The notes under the pieces are model-generated. The model was given only the letters and a program-made list of their open reading frames with translations. It was not told the origin of the DNA and did not search any database. Source: JBDTMC01 sp039934475 (GTDB taxonomy: Bacteria; Acidobacteriota; Terriglobia; Bryobacterales; Bryobacteraceae). Taken from it: DNA of 12,028 bases. Numbering within the stretch: the stretch's first letter is position 1; each line of letters opens with the position of its first letter. A program made the position numbers and the translations under genes. Location: positions 1 to 12,028 of the forward strand of contig JBDTMC010000232.1 of NCBI GenBank assembly GCA_039934475.1, given 5' to 3'. Shown here piece by piece: positions 6,705-12,028 of the stretch.

Positions 6705-7466
6705 TTATCGGGACGTCTTCACGCGGTAATCCTGCACCTGCGGCATCCGCACAATGCGGCACATCTCGAACAGCCTCGACCGTGCCCGCGCGCCGATCCG
6801 CTCCGCCAGCGTGATCTTGTAATCCACCTTGCCTGAACCCGGTGTTCGCTCAATCACCACGCCGCCCGCATCTGGATCGATCAGGTTCGTCGTCGCAATC
6901 AGCGGCTTCTTGTTATTGCAGCGATGCGTGATGATCGAGGTCACCGTGTCCTCGGTCCAATCCGTGATGCGCTGCGCGCCTAAATCGTCCAGCAGCAGAA
7001 TTTCCGCATCCAGCGCGTTCCGGTACGCCGCCTTATCGCTGATCTGGCTCGCCGAATCGTAGCTCGAACGAATCCGTTCCAATAAACCTTGGTAGTCGTA
7101 GAACAACCCTTCGAAGCCCCGCGCAATCAAACTTCGCATCGCCGCCACCGCCAGGTGGGTCTTGCCCGTTCCCGGGTCTCCCAGAAACAGCAGCCCCGGT
7201 TTATCCCCATGCGGAAACTCCCGCGTGTACGACCGCACAATCACCAAACTATCCGCCAAGCTGCGCCGCGCGATGTGGTTATCCTGCGGCAGCATGAAGT
7301 TGTCGAAAGAAGCATTCTCGTAGTTCGGTGGAATACACGCCCGCTCCTCAATCCGTTGCGAGCGGTGCTCAAAAAAACATTCACAGCGCTCGGCCCCGGA
7401 AAGTCCATCTGTTTCGACAGTCTTCCACCCGGAACCCCCACAATGCGGACATTCGGCGGTAGCCAT
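6705..7466 (-). CDS. DnaC/IstB-like AAA+ ATPase with N-terminal zinc-finger-like motif
   Basis: A 253-residue P-loop ATPase. The N-terminus has a Cys-rich motif CPHCGGSGW (6-14) followed by CEC (28-30), giving four cysteines (6, 9, 28, 30) that could bind zinc, as in DnaI/DnaC-like helicase loaders. The AAA+ core shows Walker A GDPGTGKT (96-103), Walker B ILLLDDLG (156-163), sensor 1 IATTN (190-194) and an Arg-containing GARARSRLFEMC (225-236) where the arginine finger is expected. Related proteins load the replicative helicase DnaB (DnaC/DnaI) or assist a transposase (IstB). No transposase, IS end or replication gene is next to it, so a loader-like ATPase of a housekeeping locus is the better reading than IstB. 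The start has GGGAGGG four bases upstream. It is the first gene of the tight nine-gene run and ends one base before the HAD gene. Confidence 0.87.
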   Translation of the reverse strand: MATAECPHCGGSGWKTVETDGLSGAERCECFFEHRSQRIEERACIPPNYENASFDNFMLPQDNHIARRSLADSLVIVRSYTREFPHGDKPGLLFLGDPGTGKTHLAVAAMRSLIARGFEGLFYDYQGLLERIRSSYDSASQISDKAAYRNALDAEILLLDDLGAQRITDWTEDTVTSIITHRCNNKKPLIATTNLIDPDAGGVVIERTPGSGKVDYKITLAERIGARARSRLFEMCRIVRMPQVQDYRVKTSR

Positions 7467-7470
7467 ATAA

Positions 7471-7477
7471 CCCTCCC
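7471..7477 (-). promoter_or_regulatory. Ribosome binding site of the AAA+ ATPase gene
   Basis: GGGAGGG on the minus strand, four bases before the ATG at 7466. It partly overlaps the right-hand end of a short inverted repeat (7475-7485). Confidence 0.65.
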
Positions 7478-7498
7478 ATTATGGGCCTTCGCGCGAAG
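7475..7498. repeat. Two adjacent short palindromes before the AAA+ gene
   Basis: CCCAT-T-ATGGG (7475-7485) is a perfect inverted repeat around one base, and CTTCGCGCGAAG (7487-7498) is a perfect 12-base palindrome one base further on. Both lie in the 44-base gap between the radical SAM stop and the AAA+ start. They could be an operator or a small mRNA hairpin that touches the ribosome site. No T-run follows, so they do not form a Rho-independent terminator. Confidence 0.4.
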
Positions 7499-7510
7499 CT
7501 GTGGTAGCTT

Positions 7511-8920
7511 TCACCAGTCGGCCAGCAAGCGCAGCGCCCGGCGATCAAACAGCGACGAATCCGCCGCACGGAAATAGCGGCGGATCTCAGGGCTGCCTAT
7601 GTTAACCGTTGTGTGATCCCACTCGCACTGCGTGCAGTAAGGGTCGCCGGCCGAGGCGGGCTTGTCCCCCTGCCGAAAAAAGGTCCTCGCCTGACGATAC
7701 TTTTCGGAGTTGAAATGATCGCCGCCCATCGCGTCCAGTGCACCGAAAACCAAATTGGTATCCGGACGAGGGGCGCCACAGCAAGGCATGATCCTGCCAT
7801 GGGCGTCCATCACCATGTTCTTGTATAGCCAGTGGCAGGTATGGCCACTACTTGGTTCGGCAGTGCCGTCCGTACCGTGGAACCGAGTCTCAAACGCCCT
7901 ACCGATCGCGTCCGCGTCCAGGGCATCCGGGAACGGGTTCCAATTCTCGGGCGGGTTGGTCATGGATGTCCAGTCTAACCGCTTCACGAAGGATTTGACC
8001 GTGGCCGGCTTCACGCTCGGGTCGTCCCATCCCACGTCGAAAGGATTGACGACGCGGAACACGTTGACACCCAGTTTGCGCGCCATTTGCTCCGCCACCG
8101 GGATCTCATGGATGTTGTGCTGGAACGCCAGGAAGTTCCACGAAAGCACTGGCGTGCGTTTGCCGAGCCTCCGCTTTGCATCCACCAGGGCCCGGATGTT
8201 GTCCATCACCAATTCCAGTTTTCCGTTTCGCCGGAAAATCTCGTACACCGGTTGAGTCGCGCCGTCCACGGAGAGGACCATGAAATCCAGCCCCGATTCC
8301 ACATAGGCTTCCGCGTCGAAGCGCCGGACCGAAAGGCTTGTGGATAGCGCCGTGGACATCAGATATGTCTTCGCCAGCCTGATGAGTTTCGGCGTATTCA
8401 GGTTGAGCAACGGTTCGCCGTAGTTACAGAAGTAAATGCCGATCGCGGTAGGCCCATAGAGCCGTAGTAAGTCCCTGAAGCGGTTCTCTGAAAGCGTCCC
8501 CTTATTCCAATCGAAGATCTTCAACTCCTCAGAACGCTCCGAATGGACGCAGCCCGGGCAGGCAAGTTCGCACACGTTCGAGGGATCCACCACCAGCCCG
8601 AACGGCCGGGAAAGCAGTGTGCTATCGCGGGCGTGGAAGTGATATTTGCTGGTACAAATATTCAGGAGTTTTAGGGTCAACGCCTGGGCCGCGGGAACAG
8701 CGAACCGGCGCTGCAACAACTGGTAGAGGTTATCCTTGCCGGTGTTCAGGACAGCCGCAGCGGCGCCGGTGCTATGGCATTGGCCAAGATCATGATCGAT
8801 TTGCGAAAGGGCGGCAAATGCGGAATCGCCGCCCACTAGTGAGGCTGGCACAAACTGATCCACCAGCACCCGGAATGACGTTCTCATCCAGGAAGCGGTA
8901 CGGCTTCGCGTGGTGATCAT
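7511..8920 (-). CDS. Radical SAM protein with SPASM-type C-terminal cysteines
   Basis: A 469-residue radical S-adenosylmethionine enzyme. The [4Fe-4S] motif is CxxxCxxC: Cys117, Cys121 and Cys124 in NVCELACPGC (115-124), and the SAM-contact 'GE' motif follows as CNYGEP (165-170). SVDGATQPVYEIFRRNG (217-233) is the usual later core strand. The C-terminus has a SPASM/twitch pattern: Cys362, the pair Cys380-Cys381 after NMVMDAHGRIMPCC, and CTQC (429-432), which would hold one or two auxiliary clusters. A region of about 105 residues precedes the core. SPASM enzymes mature peptides or modify proteins, sugars and other molecules; nothing next to it reads as a precursor peptide, so the substrate is unknown. 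The ATG at 8920 has a weak ribosome site; a second ATG at 8887 is possible. It follows the Kelch gene by 62 bases and precedes the AAA+ gene by 44. Confidence 0.9.
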   Translation of the reverse strand: MITTRSRTASWMRTSFRVLVDQFVPASLVGGDSAFAALSQIDHDLGQCHSTGAAAAVLNTGKDNLYQLLQRRFAVPAAQALTLKLLNICTSKYHFHARDSTLLSRPFGLVVDPSNVCELACPGCVHSERSEELKIFDWNKGTLSENRFRDLLRLYGPTAIGIYFCNYGEPLLNLNTPKLIRLAKTYLMSTALSTSLSVRRFDAEAYVESGLDFMVLSVDGATQPVYEIFRRNGKLELVMDNIRALVDAKRRLGKRTPVLSWNFLAFQHNIHEIPVAEQMARKLGVNVFRVVNPFDVGWDDPSVKPATVKSFVKRLDWTSMTNPPENWNPFPDALDADAIGRAFETRFHGTDGTAEPSSGHTCHWLYKNMVMDAHGRIMPCCGAPRPDTNLVFGALDAMGGDHFNSEKYRQARTFFRQGDKPASAGDPYCTQCEWDHTTVNIGSPEIRRYFRAADSSLFDRRALRLLADW

Positions 8921-8982
8921 GAACCAATCTTAGCAACCGCGACACAGACCGCCTGGCTCTTCCAGCCCAACTACGCCAGTCA

Positions 8983-10000
8983 CTACGGAGTGTACAACTC
9001 GGCCGTGGCCAGCGTCGTCCCCCCGTTTATCACGCCCCCAACGGCCAGCGCGCGACCGTTATTCAAAACCGTCAATCCGAACAGGTAACGCCCCGCGCTC
9101 ATACTGCCCGTCGGTGACCAACCCCCCGTCGCCGGGTCGTACAATTCCGCCGTCGCAACCTTGAACCACGACGGCCGCTTGAAGCTCGCGCCGCCCGTCA
9201 CCAGGACCTTGCCCGAAAACAACCCCACCAACACGGGGAGCGACCGCGACGTGCCCATCAGTCCGGTCAACGCCCACGCATTAGTCGAAGGATTGTAGAT
9301 CTCGCAATACACGCTAGGTGAATTGCTGCCTGCCACCAACACCGATCCGTTAACCAACAGCACGGCCGCGTGTTGCGCATGCGCATAGACCATCGGTGCC
9401 GCGCTAGACCACTTGCCTGCTGCCGGATCGTAAATCTCCACGGAGTTGCCGCCGCTGAATCCACCCGCCACCAGCACCTTCCCGTTGGCCATCAGCGTCG
9501 CCGTGTGATAATCCCGCGCCGTGCTCATCGCCCCGGTCAGAGTCCATTTCCCCGTCCCGGGATTGTAAACTTCCGCACTCGCTGTGATCGCGTTACAGTT
9601 ACCCAGGCTGCACCCGCCCTCAACCAGCACTCTCCCGCCCGGCAGCAGAGTGGCGGCGCTGTAGTAGTGGATGCCTGCCATGGAACCCGTCATCGTCCAC
9701 TTGCCTGTAGTCGGATCGTAGATCTCGGCGGTACGCGTCGCCGCGGAACAGGAAGACGTCGTGCACCCGCCCGCAATCAACACCTTGCCGTTGGACAAAG
9801 CCGTCGCCAGGTACGTATTCCGAGCCACATTCAGACTGCCCGTCGGCGTCCAAGCGCCGGTCGTCGGATTATATAGCTCCGCGCTCGCCAGCACGTTGTT
9901 CGAACCGTCGTTCCCACCGGCCAGCAGCACCATACCATTCACACTCGCTGCCGTGGCCGCACTTCTGCCGGCGCCGGGACTCCCTGTCGGGTTCCACGTG
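8983..10000 (-). repeat. Degenerate tandem DNA repeat encoding Kelch blades
   Basis: Seven imperfect units of about 135-155 bases encode the propeller blades. The most conserved stretches encode the VLVAGG and AE[LIV]YNPTTGKW segments. Divergence between units is considerable, so this is an old, fixed protein repeat rather than a recent DNA expansion. Confidence 0.6.
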
Positions 10001-10071
10001 CCCGAGCCTTGCGCCAGGCCGCACACGGACCACAGGAGCAGACCCGTGAACACGAGTCCGCCGATAGTCAT
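8983..10071 (-). CDS. Exported seven-bladed Kelch-repeat beta-propeller protein
   Basis: A 362-residue exported protein. A signal peptide covers about residues 1-21 (hydrophobic 4-19, likely cleavage near GLAQG). The rest is Kelch repeat with a 45-51 residue period: seven glycine pairs (52, 101, 152, 203, a Gly-Ser variant at 248, 293, 345), seven 'AE[LIV]Y' strands (64, 115, 166, 211, 256, 308, 357) and seven tryptophans (25, 74, 125, 176, 221, 266, 318). The mature protein begins with GTWNPTGS and ends with AELYTP, so the last blade is completed by the N-terminus, giving a closed propeller. Blades 2 and 3 each carry GGC-x4-C (103/108 and 154/159), possible loop disulfides. Kelch propellers bind proteins or carbohydrates or, as in galactose oxidase, carry an active site; no catalytic residues are recognisable. 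The start lacks an ideally spaced ribosome site (GAGGGG lies 13 bases upstream). Confidence 0.9.
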   Translation of the reverse strand: MTIGGLVFTGLLLWSVCGLAQGSGTWNPTGSPGAGRSAATAASVNGMVLLAGGNDGSNNVLASAELYNPTTGAWTPTGSLNVARNTYLATALSNGKVLIAGGCTTSSCSAATRTAEIYDPTTGKWTMTGSMAGIHYYSAATLLPGGRVLVEGGCSLGNCNAITASAEVYNPGTGKWTLTGAMSTARDYHTATLMANGKVLVAGGFSGGNSVEIYDPAAGKWSSAAPMVYAHAQHAAVLLVNGSVLVAGSNSPSVYCEIYNPSTNAWALTGLMGTSRSLPVLVGLFSGKVLVTGGASFKRPSWFKVATAELYDPATGGWSPTGSMSAGRYLFGLTVLNNGRALAVGGVINGGTTLATAELYTP

Positions 10072-10103
10072 AGTCTTAATTTAACCCCTCAGGAGCTGTT
10101 TAT

Positions 10104-10133
10104 ATTAAATAGATGGATCTCGTACCATGTAAA
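10104..10133 (-). promoter_or_regulatory. Predicted sigma-70-like promoter of the Kelch gene
   Basis: On the minus strand TTTACA (10128-10133) and TTTAAT (10104-10109) match the -35 and -10 consensus in five of six bases each, with an 18-base spacer. They sit in an AT-rich 75-base gap between divergent genes and would give a leader of roughly 25 bases before ATG 10071. The rest of the gap must also hold the promoter of the AOR gene, for which I find only a TAAAAT (10130-10135) without a good -35 partner. Confidence 0.42.
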
Positions 10134-10146
10134 ATAGGCAGCCGGA

Positions 10147-12028
10147 ATGCCCAACGGATATCACGGCAAGATGCTGCGGCTCAATCTCTCGACAGCCGCC
10201 TCCCACACCCACGAACCAGGCGATCTCTTCTATCGCCTCTACCCCGGACCCGCCCTCTACGGCGCCTACCATCTCCTCAAGGAAACCCCGCCCGGCCTCG
10301 ACCCCTTCGCGCCCGAAAGCCTGCTCATCTTCGGCTGTGCCGTCGCCGCTGGCAATCTCGGAACCGGCCTCGCCCGCTTCGGTGTCGTCGCCAAGTCCCC
10401 ACTCTCCGGAGGTATCTTCGAAAGCCGTGGGGAAGGTCCTTTCGCCCGCGGCCTGAAGGGCTCAGGCTTCGATGCCCTCCTCCTCACCGGCCGCGCCGCC
10501 GCGCCCAGCTATCTGTTGATCGACCACGGCGTCCCGCACATCCTGCCAGCCGCTGACCTCTGGGGCAAAAACACCGCCGAAGCCACCGCCGCTCTTGAAG
10601 CCGCTCACGGAAAAGACGCCCACATCGCCGTCATTGGGCCGGCTGGCGAAAACCTCGTCCGCTTCGCCGGCATCGTCTCTGGCGCCCACCAAACCCAGCG
10701 CGGCGGCATGGGCGCCGTCATGGGTTCCAAGAACCTCAAAGCCGTCGTCATCGTCAATCCCGTCTATCCGCCCGTCGCGGCCCCGGCACAAATCGAAGCC
10801 ATCGACAAACTCTTCCGCGAAGAAGGCACCACCCATAACGCCCTCAACCTCTGGCAGAAGACGCCCCCTGGCTCCTCCTATTGGCTCGACAACGTCGTTG
10901 ATCCCGGCTACGTCTATTCGCACAACGGCCAGCGTCACGATTACACGCCGCCGGCAACGTTTGCGAAGGATATCTACACCACCTACATGCGTGTCGAAAG
11001 CCAATGCACCGGATGCGCCAACGATTGCATCAAAACTTTCAACACCGGCAAGTTCACCTCCGATAACCGCTTCGGCGGAACGTATTGGGAAACGCTCGCT
11101 GCGTTCGCTATCAACCTCGATCTCACTAACCTCGAAACTTACTTCGACGCCAACACCCTCTGTGCGCTCGAAGGGCTCGACCCCGTCTCCACCGGTAACG
11201 TCCTCGCCTTCGCCGCCGAAGCCGCTGAAAAAGGAATCCTCACCCCCGAAGACCTCGCCGGCGAGTTTGGTTTCGGCCCTCTGGCAGACCGCAACGCCTG
11301 CCGCCTCATCCAGGACATCGCCCATCGCCGCGGCGTGGGAGACACCCTTGCCGAAGGAGTCAGCCGCGCCGCCGCCCGCATCGGCAAGGGTTCCGAAGCC
11401 TTCGCCCTGCACGTTAAAGGCGTCGAATGCATCGCCATAGAAGGACGCTCTCAAACCAACCTCGCCTTGGGCTTCGCCACCGCGCCCGTCGGCCCACAGG
11501 GTGACATCTGTGAGCATGACTGGGACTACGACACCACCGTCGGCTGGGACCATACACTCGACCGCAGCGCCACCATGGGCATCGTCGAACGTATCCCCAT
11601 GGGTCTGCAATCGCCCGTGAAAGTCCGCAACTACAAAGCGCTCAACCTCATCTGGAGCGGCACCGATGCCCTCGGACTTTGCCTCTACGCCTGCGCCCCC
11701 ACCCGCTATCTCAACCTCGGTCTGATGGCGTCTCTGGTCAGCGCCGTCACCGGTTGGGACTTCAGCGATTACGAACTCTTCCGCGCCGGCGAACGCCGCA
11801 ACGTCCTCATGCGCGCCTACAACTACCGCGAAGGTTTCACTGCGGCCGACGACAAACTCCCCGACCGTTTCTACAACGAACCCATCCGCACCGGACGCCA
11901 CGCCGGAGCCGTCCTCGATCGCACCGAGTTCGCGGAAATGATCGCCACTTACTACGAAATGTGCGGCTGGGATTCTGCCGGACGGCCAACCCTCGGGACG
12001 CTCCTCGATCTCCATCTGGAGTGGCTGG
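10147..12028 (+). CDS. Aldehyde:ferredoxin oxidoreductase (AOR) family protein (partial, 3' end beyond the right edge)
   Basis: 627 residues of an AOR-family oxidoreductase are visible; the gene runs off the right edge. Known members hold tungsten (or molybdenum) bis-pyranopterin and a [4Fe-4S] cluster and oxidise aldehydes to acids with ferredoxin. Domain 1 has the pterin-binding QRGGMGAVMGSKNLKAVV (184-201), preceded by VIGPAGENLVRFAG. The cluster ligands are Cys287, Cys290 and Cys294 (CTGCANDC) plus Cys512 in DALGLC (507-512), the same layout as in the Pyrococcus enzyme. GLDPVSTGNVLAFAAEAAEKG is also family-typical. The usual 'DPR' stretch after the middle domain reads EGRSQTN here, so it may belong to a side group of unknown substrate. 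The ATG at 10147 gives MPNGYHGKMLRLNL, the standard family N-terminus; its ribosome site is weak. Codons end mostly in C, unlike all other genes here. Confidence 0.9.
   Translation, partial: MPNGYHGKMLRLNLSTAASHTHEPGDLFYRLYPGPALYGAYHLLKETPPGLDPFAPESLLIFGCAVAAGNLGTGLARFGVVAKSPLSGGIFESRGEGPFARGLKGSGFDALLLTGRAAAPSYLLIDHGVPHILPAADLWGKNTAEATAALEAAHGKDAHIAVIGPAGENLVRFAGIVSGAHQTQRGGMGAVMGSKNLKAVVIVNPVYPPVAAPAQIEAIDKLFREEGTTHNALNLWQKTPPGSSYWLDNVVDPGYVYSHNGQRHDYTPPATFAKDIYTTYMRVESQCTGCANDCIKTFNTGKFTSDNRFGGTYWETLAAFAINLDLTNLETYFDANTLCALEGLDPVSTGNVLAFAAEAAEKGILTPEDLAGEFGFGPLADRNACRLIQDIAHRRGVGDTLAEGVSRAAARIGKGSEAFALHVKGVECIAIEGRSQTNLALGFATAPVGPQGDICEHDWDYDTTVGWDHTLDRSATMGIVERIPMGLQSPVKVRNYKALNLIWSGTDALGLCLYACAPTRYLNLGLMASLVSAVTGWDFSDYELFRAGERRNVLMRAYNYREGFTAADDKLPDRFYNEPIRTGRHAGAVLDRTEFAEMIATYYEMCGWDSAGRPTLGTLLDLHLEWL

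Noticed and set aside
6705..7466. Reading the AAA+ gene as IstB of an IS21-type element.
   Set aside because: There is no IstA transposase, no terminal inverted repeat and no target duplication, and the gene is embedded in a tight operon.
8921..8982. A possible terminator between the Kelch and radical SAM genes (CTGG-AAGAG-CCAG).
   Set aside because: The stem is four base pairs and no T-run follows on the minus strand, so a Rho-independent terminator is not supported.
10113..10556. A plus-strand frame starting 34 bases before the AOR ATG, as a possible leader or small gene.
   Set aside because: It is out of frame with AOR, mostly overlaps it, and codes for a Pro/Arg-rich product typical of a shadow frame.
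10462..12015. A 517-codon open frame antisense to the AOR gene.
   Set aside because: It lies wholly inside a gene with clear family motifs on the other strand. The C-ending codons of that gene leave the antisense frame free of stops, and the predicted protein is Gly/Val/Glu/Ala-rich without recognisable motifs.

Overview
The window is GC-rich (about 60% by eye), densely coding bacterial DNA. I see no rRNA or tRNA gene, no CRISPR array, no insertion sequence and no Rho-independent terminator. A Tat/lipobox export signal, an N-terminally exported seven-bladed Kelch protein, an exported TPR protein and the general gene style suggest an Acidobacteriota-like soil bacterium (Bryobacterales/Solibacter type). 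That assignment is inference from gene style, not from a marker gene.

Layout. Ten genes complete in the window and one cut by its left edge or running off it fill almost all of the sequence; the longest stretch without a gene is 75 bases (10072-10146). Ten of the eleven genes before 10071 read leftward (minus strand); the eleventh, an aldehyde:ferredoxin oxidoreductase (AOR) family gene, reads rightward from 10147 and runs off the right edge. In order of minus-strand transcription the genes are: exported Kelch propeller (10071-8983), radical SAM/SPASM protein (8920-7511), DnaC/IstB-like AAA+ ATPase with a zinc-finger-like N-terminus (7466-6705), HAD phosphatase (6703-6020), short amidohydrolase-like Tat lipoprotein (6023-5256), small exported protein of unknown function (5253-4783), VOC/glyoxalase protein (4756-4382), MFS exporter (4370-3165), exported TPR protein (3151-2468), polytopic membrane protein (2467-827) and an ArsB/NhaD-superfamily anion transporter (830 to beyond the left edge).

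From 7466 down to base 1 the nine genes are packed with 1 to 26 base gaps, a direct abutment, or 4-base ATGA overlaps. This looks like one long, translationally coupled transcription unit. The two genes upstream of it lie at gaps of 44 and 62 bases and may belong to the same unit. The products do not form a pathway I recognise: transport (anion permease, drug-type exporter), envelope proteins, and housekeeping enzymes are mixed. The 75-base AT-rich gap between the Kelch and AOR genes is a divergent promoter region.

The plus strand is C-rich throughout. Minus-strand genes end their codons mostly in G (GCG, CTG, GTG), while the plus-strand AOR gene ends its codons mostly in C (GCC, CTC, GTC). 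This looks like replication-strand skew with the minus strand as leading strand, not foreign origin. I did not find a convincing undescribed system. The strongest leads are the amidohydrolase-like lipoprotein that lacks its metal ligands, the radical SAM/SPASM protein without a visible substrate, and the AOR family enzyme of unknown substrate.
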